Made by a program: the position numbers and the translations under genes. Under the pieces are notes generated by a model. It did no database searches. It had not been told where the DNA came from and saw nothing but the letters and a program-made list of their open reading frames with translations. Positions 27,349 through 35,972 of a stretch of 64,000 nt of DNA are shown piece after piece. Numbering within the stretch: position 1 is the first letter of the stretch; every line of letters begins with the position of its first letter. The DNA comes from CAZQHK01 sp964593455. Lineage in GTDB: Bacteria; Muiribacteriota; CAYSPT01. Where the stretch lies: positions 1 through 64,000 of the forward strand of contig CAZQHK010000015.1 in the NCBI GenBank assembly GCA_964593455.1, in the 5' to 3' direction.

Positions 27349-27526
27349 ATTTGTCCCACCTTTTGTCGTTGGGATTGAGCTTTTTCGCGATATCCATAAA
27401 ATCGCGGGTGAAATGGGTAACCGAAACGGTACCATCGGGGTCGATGATAACCTTGCACCTGGTCTCGACAGCGGATTTATCAGTATCAGTACCTGGTTTT
27501 GATTTCCGATTCTTGTTCCGGCTCAT
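27338..27526 (-). CDS. Small protein of the Ycf46/DUF2997 operon
   Basis: 62 aa. Basic N-terminus then CKVIIDPDGTVSVTHFTRDFMDIAKKLNP, which has the strand-turn-strand-helix outline of the DUF2997 protein encoded upstream, so the two may be distant paralogues. ATG after GGAG; it overlaps the DUF2997 gene by 41 bp and the next gene by 11 bp. No function known. Confidence 0.6.
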   Translation of the reverse strand: MSRNKNRKSKPGTDTDKSAVETRCKVIIDPDGTVSVTHFTRDFMDIAKKLNPNDKRWDKFEE

Positions 27527-27683
27527 AGTACTCCGACGTCCGTTTCACATCCTTGACTTCTCCCAGGAAGTCTTTGAAAAGATCCGCTATGTCCATGCAT
27601 TTCTTACCCTTCATCCCCTTAACATGGACTTTGGTTTCACCGGATGGAGCTATCTCGATATCCAGAGTTATCTTATCCTGCAT
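27486..27683 (-). CDS. DUF2997 small protein
   Basis: 65 aa. ITLDIEIAPSGETKVHVKG, GKKCMDIADLF and LGEVKDVKRTSEYYEP follow the DUF2997 pattern (beta-hairpin, Cys-containing helix, SEYY/SDYF end). In cyanobacteria this family is found with Ycf35 and the AAA protein Ycf46; the same partners occur here, which supports the call. Its biochemical role is unknown. Confidence 0.8.
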   Translation of the reverse strand: MQDKITLDIEIAPSGETKVHVKGMKGKKCMDIADLFKDFLGEVKDVKRTSEYYEPEQESEIKTRY

Positions 27684-27746
27684 AACGTAAAAATCCTTTC
27701 CCCGCTTGTTACCCGATCAGCCGTTCTCGGCGAAACGCGTTCGGAC

Positions 27747-28550
27747 TTACACATTTTCAGCACCGCCTTTGCCGCCGAACATTCGCAGCACGGACCCCAC
27801 CAACCGGTCGATGGGGCCCCGGGGTTTCAGCCGCCTGAGCGCGGATGTCGCATCGGGCAGATTAGGGCTGACCCGGACAGCGCTTCGGTAATACTTGAGA
27901 GCTTTTTCATTATCCTCCATACGCTCGTAGCAGCGGGCCAGTACGAGCCACAGCCAGTGCCCGGAGAACGGCAGCGTCTTGGCCTTGTTCAGGTAAGACA
28001 GCGCCTGGTCGGGATACCCATACTGCAAATAAATATGCCCGATCCTGATCAACACCAACGAATCTTTAGGTTTTAGATCGATGGCCCGCAGGAAACAGTG
28101 CCGCTCATTCCCACTGCCACCCATGAGGAGTATCTCTCCCCGGGCCAGCCAGACCGACTCGGGAAAACTGACGTCCTGGTTAATCGCTCCGTCGGAGAAC
28201 TCCATGGCTTCGGTAAACTCATGTTTTCTGGCCAGAAGCAGCCCTTTTAACGAGAGAAGTTCCGGCGAATCCGGAAACTTGCCCAACCCCCGGTCAGTCC
28301 ATACCTCGGCCTCGGGCAGTTCGTCCAAATAGATCAAAGCCCACGCCTGGCAAGCCCAGGCGGAGTCGTAGTCGTTATCCTCTTCCAGGGTCCGGGAGAA
28401 AAGCCGGAGAGACTTCTCGAAGTGTCCTTCCCGAAAAAGCGCCTGGGCCTTCTCGAAGAAATAATCGGCGGTAAACTCCGCCGGAGGAATCTCTTCTTCC
28501 GTGCCTTGCGCCTTCTTATCGGTAAATTCCAGAAACTTGAACCTGGACAA
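27747..28550 (-). CDS. TPR-repeat protein
   Basis: 267 aa with four to six tetratricopeptide-like helix pairs (for example QALFREGHFEKSLRLFSRTLE, RIGHIYLQYGYPDQALSYLNK, ARCYERMEDNEKALKYYRSAV). Soluble; no signal peptide or extra domain. It lies 12 bp after the Ycf35-like gene and is probably a scaffold for the operon's AAA system. Confidence 0.85.
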   Translation of the reverse strand: MSRFKFLEFTDKKAQGTEEEIPPAEFTADYFFEKAQALFREGHFEKSLRLFSRTLEEDNDYDSAWACQAWALIYLDELPEAEVWTDRGLGKFPDSPELLSLKGLLLARKHEFTEAMEFSDGAINQDVSFPESVWLARGEILLMGGSGNERHCFLRAIDLKPKDSLVLIRIGHIYLQYGYPDQALSYLNKAKTLPFSGHWLWLVLARCYERMEDNEKALKYYRSAVRVSPNLPDATSALRRLKPRGPIDRLVGSVLRMFGGKGGAENV

Positions 28551-28562
28551 CCCGTCACCTCA

Positions 28563-29048
28563 TTAATGCCGTTTACCGACGGTCAACCTGATGGTCCCGT
28601 CCTCGTCCACATCTTCCTTTTCCAGGATAAAACCTTTTTTCTTGAGCTCTTGCTTGACCCGTATCCTGGCGTACTCCTGGTTTACCCGTTTAACCACCTT
28701 TTCACCGCGCCGCTTAAGCTCCTCGCAACTGAGTTCCTCACCCGTCACTTCAACCCGGCAGTCACCGCGTGGATTCTTGATGAAAGCGATCTCTATATTC
28801 TCGTCTTTCACGACAATTCGCTCGTTGCGCTGAAGAGACTGCTCGACCACCTTGGCGGTATCTATCGGGATCTGGACCGTGTTGCTGAGAGGTTGGGATT
28901 CAGCCGCGTCGGTTTCCTGTTTATCGGCCAAAACCTGGAGCCCCAGACCGGCGGCAGCGGCGGCGATGGCGGCACCGTATATCGCCCAGCCAGCCACCCC
29001 CGAAACAGCAATCAAGGGAGTTATACAAATGATTCCGGACATGTCCAT
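28563..29048 (-). CDS. DUF1257 (Ycf35-like) protein
   Basis: 161 aa. The C-terminal half (RVNQEYARIRVKQELKKKGF then EDGTIRLTV) matches the end of DUF1257/Ycf35 proteins, which carry NQRYAY..V.EEAK.QGF and EDGSIRL. Unlike typical Ycf35 it has an N-terminal hydrophobic stretch (about 5-40, alanine-rich) that could span or hug the membrane. It lies 68 bp after the Ycf46-type ATPase gene, as expected for the conserved pairing. Confidence 0.72.
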   Translation of the reverse strand: MDMSGIICITPLIAVSGVAGWAIYGAAIAAAAAGLGLQVLADKQETDAAESQPLSNTVQIPIDTAKVVEQSLQRNERIVVKDENIEIAFIKNPRGDCRVEVTGEELSCEELKRRGEKVVKRVNQEYARIRVKQELKKKGFILEKEDVDEDGTIRLTVGKRH

Positions 29049-29116
29049 TCACCTTCCCTATCTTCCTCGGGACCTTCCATCCGGCCTGAGTTGCGCTACT
29101 TTGGGCGACTGCTCCG

Positions 29117-30625
29117 TCAACTGGCCGGCCGCGCCCGAGAACCCGCCCATTTCCTGAGCGCGTCGATCTGGCTGCTCATGGTGACGGAAAGCGGCACGGT
29201 ATCCCTGGCGTTCTTGATCAGCAGCGCGGTAGTAAGCTCCGTCCCCGCCTCGAACGCGTCGAACATGGCGGATATGACCACCTGTTCGATCTCCGAACCC
29301 GAGAATCCGTCGGTGGCAACAGCCAGGGCCTGAAAATCGAAAATAGCGGAGATCTTCTTGCGTTTGCGCAGATGGATCTCGAATATCTCCTTGCGCTCGC
29401 GCGCGCCCGGCAGATCCACGAAGAAGATCTCGTCCAACCGGCCCTTTCTAAGAAGCTCTGGCGGTAATAGATCGATCCGATTGGCGGTGGCGATCACAAA
29501 AACCGGCGACTTTTTCTCCTGCAGCCAGGTGATAAACGTGCCCAGCACCCGGGCGGTAGTGCCAGCGTCGGAAAACCCGGAACTCTGTATCCCGGAAAAA
29601 GCTTTCTCGATCTCGTCCACCCAGAGAATGGACGGCGCCACCGACTCGGCGATGGTTATGGCCTGCCTGATATTGCTCTCCGAAGACCCTACCAGGCTGG
29701 AAAACACACGGCCCACGTCAAACCTGAGAAGCGGCATCTTCCAGAGCTGCGACACCGCTTTGGCGCAGAGACTTTTTCCGCACCCCTGGACCCCGATCAG
29801 AAGCGCCCCCCGGGGTGAGGGCAGCCCGAAATCACGTGCCTCGTCGGTAAACGCTAAAGCCCGTTTTCTGAGCCAGGCTTTCAGGTTCTCCAAACCGCCG
29901 ATATCGTTCATCTGGTCCTCGGCGGCGTAATACTCGAGCACACCTGATTTCTTCACGATCTGTTCTTTTTCGGACAGGATGACGGAAATACTATCCGCCG
30001 AAAGCTCCTTGGTCTGGATCACCGTTTTAGCCAGAACGTTCTCAGCCTCTGAAAGCGTCAGACCTAGCGCCGCCTTCAAAATCATTTCTTTTTCGCCGGG
30101 CTTGAGGTTGATCTTCACCTCACTGCCCGCCTGGAGCTCCCGGATCATATTCTGCAAAACATCGTTGAGTTCACTCACATCAGGCAGCGGAAAATCAAGG
30201 ACCGTTACGCTCTTCTGAAGCTCCGGGGGAATGTTCATTACCGGCGACAGGATGATGAGAGATTTGTAACTGCTCTTCAGATATCCGTCCAGTTCGCGAA
30301 TCTTCCTGTTAACCCCCGAGTCTCTCATGTAATGATGTATATCGTTAAACACGAAAATGGCGGGATCAACAAAATCAACCACGTCAGTCAGAGCTTGCAG
30401 CGGGTCACGGGACGACTCGCTGATCTTGCCGGCTGAGCGTTCCGATTTCGCCAGCGGGTTGAGTCCCCGGGTATAGGACCAGGTATACACCTTTTTGTTC
30501 AACTTCACGGCCAGTTCGCTGATTATTTTTAAAACCCGTTCTTCTTCCCAGGAAAGGATATAGATAATGGAATACCGGGCCCTGATAAGGGTTTCCAGCT
30601 CACTTGCGAACTCGCGGATGGACAA
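29117..30625 (-). CDS. ycf46: AAA+ ATPase of the Ycf46 type
   Basis: 502 aa. The N-terminal domain (about 1-225, opening ELETLIRARYSIIYILSWEE) is that of Ycf46. The AAA module has Walker A GVQGCGKS, Walker B ILWVDEIEKAF, sensor VFVIATANRID, Arg-finger region ELLRKGRLDEIF and a helical lid ending GFSGSEIEQVV. The run LLRFDVGRVFSSLVGSSESN is characteristic. In cyanobacteria Ycf46 is linked to regulation of photosynthesis and CO2 uptake, but a role in non-phototrophs is not known. First gene of the operon, possibly preceded by the CPBP gene 109 bp upstream. Confidence 0.92.
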   Translation of the reverse strand: MSIREFASELETLIRARYSIIYILSWEEERVLKIISELAVKLNKKVYTWSYTRGLNPLAKSERSAGKISESSRDPLQALTDVVDFVDPAIFVFNDIHHYMRDSGVNRKIRELDGYLKSSYKSLIILSPVMNIPPELQKSVTVLDFPLPDVSELNDVLQNMIRELQAGSEVKINLKPGEKEMILKAALGLTLSEAENVLAKTVIQTKELSADSISVILSEKEQIVKKSGVLEYYAAEDQMNDIGGLENLKAWLRKRALAFTDEARDFGLPSPRGALLIGVQGCGKSLCAKAVSQLWKMPLLRFDVGRVFSSLVGSSESNIRQAITIAESVAPSILWVDEIEKAFSGIQSSGFSDAGTTARVLGTFITWLQEKKSPVFVIATANRIDLLPPELLRKGRLDEIFFVDLPGARERKEIFEIHLRKRKKISAIFDFQALAVATDGFSGSEIEQVVISAMFDAFEAGTELTTALLIKNARDTVPLSVTMSSQIDALRKWAGSRARPAS

Positions 30626-30734
30626 TGAAAACCTTCCCCTCGACCTTTATCTGACCGGATAATTCAAACATTTGCGCAGCAAAAAATTATGTCAATTCTT
30701 CTGCTTAAAGTATAGTCCCGGAACGGGAAACCTG

Positions 30735-31478
30735 TCAAATCAAGAAAACCAGCCGGGCCACCAGGAGCATCCTGAAAAACATGACCGGATAGAGCCCCTT
30801 GTACACGTAGACATAGCCCAGGGCCAGACCCGAAGCCAGCCGGGTGGCAAAGGAAAGAGCGGTCAGGTAATTGAACCCGTAATCAAGTCCCAGGAAACTG
30901 AACGTCTTGACGGCGGCAAAAGCAAACAGCAGCGACGAGAGCAGTACCGCCACATGCCGGTTCGGGTAGAGACGGTACAGAAGGGTCAGAAACCCGAACC
31001 TGAATATAAGCTCCTCGAAACAGGCGGATTTCAGCATGAGCACCACGAGGCCGGCCACGGTGGATGGGTACAAAAACGGCATCTTCACGGCCAGCGGCCG
31101 GTCGAGCACCAGGAACATGACCACATCAAACACCAGCGCCCAACCGACGATACGGAGAAGATCCTTTTTACCGTCTCTAAGAGACCCCAGTCCAGCCAGC
31201 CCCCGGGAAGCCGCCCAAGCAAACCCGCACGTTCCACAGAGCAGGCAGGCCAGGAAGATCAAGACCATATCCCTGATCATAAACTGGTAAACCGGCACAT
31301 CAAACCCGGTGATAACCGACAGCATCCAGGACGTGTCAAATCCGGCTATCTTGCCCTCGATAACGGAAGAAAAACGGATGAAATACGAATGATACACATA
31401 AGGAGCGCTACCCGCCACGCAGAAAAACGACAACCAAACCCCCTGCTCCACGTTCCGCCACCGGGCCAACTCCCGCAC
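30735..31478 (-). CDS. CPBP-family intramembrane protein, degenerate active site
   Basis: 247 aa, about seven membrane helices. The CPBP motif 1 is present (CFEELIFRFGF, EExxxR type) but the His of motif 2 is missing (LFAFAAV where LFALAH is normal) and motif 4 has MFFRM instead of an HxxxN/D pattern. Active CPBP (Abi/Rce1-like) glutamic proteases need these His residues, so this copy may be a non-catalytic membrane protein. Located 109 bp upstream of the Ycf46-type ATPase gene on the same strand. Confidence 0.7.
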   Translation of the reverse strand: MRELARWRNVEQGVWLSFFCVAGSAPYVYHSYFIRFSSVIEGKIAGFDTSWMLSVITGFDVPVYQFMIRDMVLIFLACLLCGTCGFAWAASRGLAGLGSLRDGKKDLLRIVGWALVFDVVMFLVLDRPLAVKMPFLYPSTVAGLVVLMLKSACFEELIFRFGFLTLLYRLYPNRHVAVLLSSLLFAFAAVKTFSFLGLDYGFNYLTALSFATRLASGLALGYVYVYKGLYPVMFFRMLLVARLVFLI

Positions 31479-31544
31479 AACCTACCGCCTCCGTTAACCA
31501 TTATATATCTCCATACCAGGATACTCAATTTCCCACCCCAAAAT

Positions 31545-31574
31545 TTGACGAACCACCCTAAAATATGGTAGAAA
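31545..31574 (+). promoter_or_regulatory. Likely tRNA-Lys promoter
   Basis: TTGACG (31545-31550), 18-bp spacer, TAGAAA (31569-31574), 34 bp before the tRNA. Moderately good match. Confidence 0.45.
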
Positions 31575-31608
31575 CGTTGAACACCTTGAGCAACACTCAA
31601 GCTAAAAA

Positions 31609-31682
31609 GGGCCATTAGCTCAACCAGGCAGAGCAGCTGACTCTTAATCAGAAGGTTGAAGGTTCGATTCCTTCATGGCCCA
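31609..31682 (+). tRNA. tRNA-Lys (anticodon CUU)
   Basis: Full cloverleaf: 7-bp acceptor GGGCCAT/ATGGCCC, D arm GCTC/GAGC, anticodon stem GCTGA/TCAGA (top pair G-A mismatched) with loop CTCTTAA, T arm GAAGG/CCTTC with loop TTCGATT, discriminator A. CCA is not encoded. It reads AAG codons. Confidence 0.95.
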
Positions 31683-31691
31683 CTCCACGGG

Positions 31692-31716
31692 AAGCCCCAG
31701 TTGATGGGGCTTTTCT
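31692..31716 (+). terminator. Terminator of tRNA-Lys
   Basis: AGCCCC-loop-GGGGCT followed by TTTCTTATT, 10 bp past the tRNA. Confidence 0.85.
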
Positions 31717-32436
31717 TATTCCTGGCCTTGCGGTTTCCACGACCACAAAAGCCCATTTGACTACACCTTGACTACACCCCGACTGCAAAACACAGAAAAA
31801 GCCATCTGATTCCCACAAATCAATCCATTTGGCTTGTCACAATCGGAAAAGGTATCAGAGGCAGCCTATGCCTGTGTGAAGCTCCGTATCAGTCTGTCTT
31901 GATTGCCCTGAGTAAATCTGACTGCATACCTGAGTGCTGAGAGGTGTGTCTGCCTGGTTGTGAATCCAGAGGAAAGGTTTTATACAAATGCTACTACTGT
32001 AAAAGCATGGTTTGAGAAGACACGTTGACCCGGATCAAAAGACGATAGAAACAAGTTCATCAACTCAAGGATAGGGTATTAGGTGTTTTCCAATCGAACC
32101 TCATCACCTCGACGCTCGCTGAAAGCCGTTGGCCTTCTTCCCCGGAAATCACATTTGTTTCAACCCACGTATCGATAGCCGAAGTGACAATGGCCGCTTT
32201 TTTCCTGGGCAGTCTCATTAACATCACCATCCCTTTGCAATTATCTCTTTATCCTCATTGAAAAGCAACAACCATGCCAAAATCCGGTATCGGGTAAAAG
32301 TCAATGACAATCATGTTTTAAGCGAAGCGAAGAAGCGGTGGCCTTCACCCTGCATACACTTAGCGGACAGGCCGCGCGCGCTGGATGCACAATGGATAAC
32401 CCGGACAGGGATTTTTAGGGGCGCGGATGAACTCCC
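31717..32436. other. Gene-poor stretch after tRNA-Lys
   Basis: No intact gene above about 55 codons. It begins with a short direct repeat (TTGACTACACC twice near 31757-31779) and ends with a DUF2157-like fragment listed separately. The position behind a tRNA gene suits the leftover of an integrated element, but I find no integrase or duplicated tRNA end. Confidence 0.5.
32060..32224 (-). pseudogene. DUF2157-like N-terminal fragment
   Basis: A 54-codon reading frame, MLMRLPRKKAAIVTSAIDTW..VISGEEGQRLSASV....FDW, with AAGGGATGG before the start. The W..... G.IS.E...RL pattern with a terminal FDW matches the short N-terminal helical part of DUF2157 membrane proteins; the membrane part is missing. 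Either a truncated gene or a small stand-alone protein. Confidence 0.35.
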
Positions 32437-33099
32437 TTACGGCAGGATGAGCTTTAGAAAAATCAAGACACCTATACTGCCGAGCACACTAAGGATCGGC
32501 ATCTCCGTGCTGATTTCGGGGCTCGGGACGAAGGCCTGGTTGAAACCGGTAAACAATTCTCCCGTCTCTTTTTCGCAGATGACAAAGAGGCTGTGTTCCG
32601 GTTCAGACGGTTTGTATTCGACATCCAGGAACTCCGCCATCATCACGGCGGCCGCCCGGCAGCGGTCGTAATCTTTGCTGAGACCCGACAGCCTCATAAT
32701 TTCGGAACTTTTCAGCACCACCACCACCGAGTAATGCCAGACTATCATTTGATTGTTGGCGACGTCCCGGTACCCGGTAACGGCCACCAGAAGAATATCG
32801 TTAAAATTAATTCCGGCACTATCCCATTTTATCCCCATCACGCTCGACTGCCGGTACATCGTTTTGCGGCGGGAATCAAGGACATAGTAGACATCCGTAA
32901 CGAACAAAAATAACCAGCTGAGTGCGGACAGGATGACCCACAGCTTAATTTTTTCAGGCGGAATAGGTTTGTTGAATTCGGACCGGAGAAAGAAAAGGAA
33001 CGGCATCATCAAAAGCGGCGTCGTAGTCAGTACCACCAGTCCGCGAGCCACTAGTTTCAGGGGGCTGGCCGTGAGTGTTTTAAGCCGGAAAGCGTCCAT
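32437..33099 (-). CDS. Membrane protein with PH-like middle domain, unknown
   Basis: 220 aa. Two N-terminal membrane helices (about 18-40 and 50-70), a soluble beta-rich middle (about 75-195; WDSAGINFNDILLVAVTGYRD) like a bacterial PH-type membrane-associated domain, and a C-terminal helix (about 200-218). Fourth gene in a minus-strand set after the nuclease, ATP-grasp and four-helix protein. Family not recognised. Confidence 0.6.
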   Translation of the reverse strand: MDAFRLKTLTASPLKLVARGLVVLTTTPLLMMPFLFFLRSEFNKPIPPEKIKLWVILSALSWLFLFVTDVYYVLDSRRKTMYRQSSVMGIKWDSAGINFNDILLVAVTGYRDVANNQMIVWHYSVVVVLKSSEIMRLSGLSKDYDRCRAAAVMMAEFLDVEYKPSEPEHSLFVICEKETGELFTGFNQAFVPSPEISTEMPILSVLGSIGVLIFLKLILP

Positions 33100-33177
33100 T
33101 GGGAATATTGCAAGGTCGTCGTACGAGGATATATTGATTATTATTCACTCCAAAAACTCGTATCGTGTTGTTCAAAC

Positions 33178-33561
33178 TCAGGATTCATCCGGCGGCTTGA
33201 ACCGCCTCTTCAACACGGACCCTATTTTAGCGCTGATGAAACACGGCAGCGCCAGCACCGTGAACAAGAGCATACCGAGCGGCAAGAGACTGAACGACAT
33301 CGGGTCCCCGGCGAAAAGTGCCTGGAGAAACAAGGTTACCGGTTGGATCATCATCATCAGCATCACCAGCCGCAGTGGTTTTTCCGGCCAGGTAATACCG
33401 ATAAAGACACTGCATCCGATCAGGACCGGATAACCGATCTGCCAGTAATACTCGCTGTCCCACGCCTCGCGGCGGCCGGTGAAATACGTAATCGAGAGCC
33501 ACACGGCAGCGCTGATTACAACGGCGTACAAATACGGTACTGCCTGTAGAAATTTCTTCAC
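33178..33561 (-). CDS. Four-helix membrane protein, unknown
   Basis: 127 aa, four predicted membrane helices and a basic C-terminus (KIGSVLKRRFKPP). GTG start abuts the ATP-grasp stop codon with no gap, so the two are surely translated together. Family not recognised. Confidence 0.65.
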   Translation of the reverse strand: MKKFLQAVPYLYAVVISAAVWLSITYFTGRREAWDSEYYWQIGYPVLIGCSVFIGITWPEKPLRLVMLMMMIQPVTLFLQALFAGDPMSFSLLPLGMLLFTVLALPCFISAKIGSVLKRRFKPPDES

Positions 33562-34944
33562 CTAATCGTCCAAAACCGTTTCCATGTCCGCCACGCACAT
33601 GGTGGGCACCAGCCCGCCGCCCTGGCTGACATTGATGATGGAACTATCTGAAAACCGCGTCATCGAGCCGCAATAGTTACCCCGGAAAGAATACGGATTA
33701 ATGTTCACCTTTTTCAGCTGTATGCATGCGTCCTTGCCCAACACAGGAAACACTTCTTCCGGTATGTCCACGTATTCCTGGACGACCCAGTTTCCCAGGG
33801 CTATATTCTTTTCAACAAGCTTATTCCAGGTCCCGGTATCGGTTTGCACTCCCAGGAAAACATCCTTGCCGCCGTAAGACGAAGCGGGCTTCAACACCAG
33901 GGTATCTTTATTGCCGATAACGATATCCTTGAGGCCGGCCGTAGTCCCCCTGTACGTAACCTCCTGCTCAACCAGGGTCTTAGTCCAGGGAATGGTGCGG
34001 TTGATGACTTCGAGTTCCTCTTCGTCGAAAATGTGCTGGAACCGTGGTTCAGTCAGGAGAGCCAGCACTTTTTTATTGCCCACGATATTGGTGCTGAACG
34101 GGTTACAGACGCAGGCCAAGCCGTCTCTAATTCCCTGGATGAACATTTCCACTTCGTCCAGTCGTTCGAGTAGTTCCCGTGTGATCACCCGTTTGTAGAT
34201 CAGGTGCACCGGTTCGCCGTCGGCTTCCATCCGGCCGCGGTTGATCGTTAATTTCTGCGGAAAGGTAATGATCGTTTCGTACCCTTTACGTTCGAAATAA
34301 CCCTTCAAGATGTCAAACTCCGCGGACGTGGATACTCCTTCCCAGTCGACGATGGCAATGGTCGGACGTTCGGGGAACGACGGTTTTTTCGAGCGGAATT
34401 CGTCATAACTGTCAAGCAGCACATCGAGCACCCGCTGATTCATGTTCAGGTACTCAACCTTCCACTCATTTAATACAGGGTACTGCTTAAGAACCTGCTG
34501 AAACCCGAGCTCGACGATTTCCGAGTAGGACATCCCGGCGGGAGAGTCACAGTTGAACTCGAGAAATTTCAGGGTGTAATCGTCTATGAAGGCATCCAGC
34601 CTGGTTAGAACCAGGGGCATACTGTAACCGAGATCGATTGAAAAAAGAGCGTTTTGAACATCTCTGAATCCCATCAACCGCCTGACCTCTTCATCCCGGA
34701 GATAAAGATCGATAAATTTGGCCAGGGCGCTGCTTATTTTCTCCACCGCATAGACCAGGATACGGGTCTGTTGCGGGGAAATGAAGTGCGGTTTCAAGAG
34801 CGTCGGGAACGGCTTGTTCTTGAATAAGCACTTTTTTTCATGAAGAAACCGCATGAGGAACTCGTATTGCTTATTAGCGAATTCTACATCTTTTAACAAC
34901 TCTATTAGATAGCTCATATTTACTTTGGCAATTTGATCGATCAT
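33562..34944 (-). CDS. ATP-grasp enzyme, glutathionylspermidine-synthase-like
   Basis: 460 aa, soluble. FLEFNCDSPAGMSYSEIVE in the first half resembles the pre-ATP-grasp part of glutathionylspermidine synthase-like and circularly permuted ATP-grasp proteins. The nucleotide site follows as TLVLKPASSYGGKDVFLG with WVVQEYV, and YRGSMTRFS-type residues close the fold near the C-terminus (FRGNYCGSMTRFS...NVSQGGG). Such ligases join a carboxylate to an amine using ATP; substrate unknown. It sits between a secreted nuclease gene (40 bp) and two membrane-protein genes. Confidence 0.75.
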   Translation of the reverse strand: MIDQIAKVNMSYLIELLKDVEFANKQYEFLMRFLHEKKCLFKNKPFPTLLKPHFISPQQTRILVYAVEKISSALAKFIDLYLRDEEVRRLMGFRDVQNALFSIDLGYSMPLVLTRLDAFIDDYTLKFLEFNCDSPAGMSYSEIVELGFQQVLKQYPVLNEWKVEYLNMNQRVLDVLLDSYDEFRSKKPSFPERPTIAIVDWEGVSTSAEFDILKGYFERKGYETIITFPQKLTINRGRMEADGEPVHLIYKRVITRELLERLDEVEMFIQGIRDGLACVCNPFSTNIVGNKKVLALLTEPRFQHIFDEEELEVINRTIPWTKTLVEQEVTYRGTTAGLKDIVIGNKDTLVLKPASSYGGKDVFLGVQTDTGTWNKLVEKNIALGNWVVQEYVDIPEEVFPVLGKDACIQLKKVNINPYSFRGNYCGSMTRFSDSSIINVSQGGGLVPTMCVADMETVLDD

Positions 34945-34984
34945 CGCTCTCTCCTTGACAGTCGTGTGTTATCGACGAACACGG

Positions 34985-35812
34985 TTATTTTTTCTGCCAC
35001 TTCCACAAACCCCGGCCGTTTTCTTTCGCTTCCCGTTCAGCCTTCCGGAACTGCTTCTCATACTTGCCGGCGCCGAACTTCGTCCAGTAATATGTCCAGC
35101 CGCTTCGCACCATCTCCACGTTGATGTTTTTATCCTCCGCATAAACGTAGGCAAGCACCCTTTTAAAGCGGTCAGTGACAGGTTTCTCCGGGTCTTCAAG
35201 TTCGATAAAGAGGTTCTTTCCCTTCAGGTAAGACCGCAACGTATCCGTCGCCTGTTTGTAACCGTACTTTTGTTTTTCTGGAGTATTTATTCTCAACATG
35301 CGAACGAAAGTTTCTTTTTTCCGCCAGGTAACCTTGATGGTGTCCCCGTCGGTGACCCAGATGAGCGTGCATGGCTCCAGGACCCGTTTCTTCGGAACGG
35401 CTTTGGGTTCTTCAATAAGTTCCATCCCGGGATTAGGGTTGACCGCGGTGTTCAACAACCAGGCTTTTATTCCCAGGTGACGGCAGAGTTTGCGGGCATA
35501 CAGGTATTTTTCCGGCGTGTCGCCTTCATCATCCATGTACAGGGCCAGGGCCGGTTTTTTTCCGGTCTCGTACGCGTATTGCAGCGCATGCCCGATGCCT
35601 CTATGGTAGTTGTAGACGTGCTCTACCTCGATAGCGTAATCATCGGTGAGTATGTTGATTTTTCCAAACTCGACGGGAACCTCGGTCTCACCGTGAGCAA
35701 AGGCTTCGTTCCAGGCGTCCTGCCATTCCTTCTCGGAAGCAGCGAATACCGGAGCAGACCCGATAAGCAGAACAAGCACAACTGATATGATATTGCGTTT
35801 GACGTTATACAT
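34985..35812 (-). CDS. Secreted two-domain nuclease: PD-(D/E)xK-like plus SNase
   Basis: 275 aa with signal peptide (about 1-24). Residues about 45-135 look like a small PD-(D/E)xK fold: INILTDDYAIEVEHV, then GIGHALQYAYETGKKPALALY, a pattern seen in helper nuclease-like domains. Residues about 150-275 are a staphylococcal-nuclease domain: VTDGDTIKVTW, VRMLRINTPE, then EDPEKPVTDRFKRVLAYVY and WTYYWTKFGAGKY, with the catalytic Arg/Glu positions apparently kept (R of VRM, E of LED, R of FKR). It would act outside the inner membrane. The fusion is unusual. Confidence 0.8.
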   Translation of the reverse strand: MYNVKRNIISVVLVLLIGSAPVFAASEKEWQDAWNEAFAHGETEVPVEFGKINILTDDYAIEVEHVYNYHRGIGHALQYAYETGKKPALALYMDDEGDTPEKYLYARKLCRHLGIKAWLLNTAVNPNPGMELIEEPKAVPKKRVLEPCTLIWVTDGDTIKVTWRKKETFVRMLRINTPEKQKYGYKQATDTLRSYLKGKNLFIELEDPEKPVTDRFKRVLAYVYAEDKNINVEMVRSGWTYYWTKFGAGKYEKQFRKAEREAKENGRGLWKWQKK

Positions 35813-35972
35813 AGTATTCTAAGGGGGAATTTTACCGGCCGTGGACGGATGAGTCAAATATTTTTATGTGTACGCCGCTGCGCGCACCTGTCAAAGGAGT
35901 ATAATTATCACTGAAAGTAGTACCCGGGAAAGGTAGCTGTCCCGGGTTGACAGGAGGGTTGATAAACCCGTC

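Noticed and set aside
31717..31830. Phage attachment site after tRNA-Lys
   Set aside because: No repeat of the tRNA 3' end was found in the window and no integrase gene is present.
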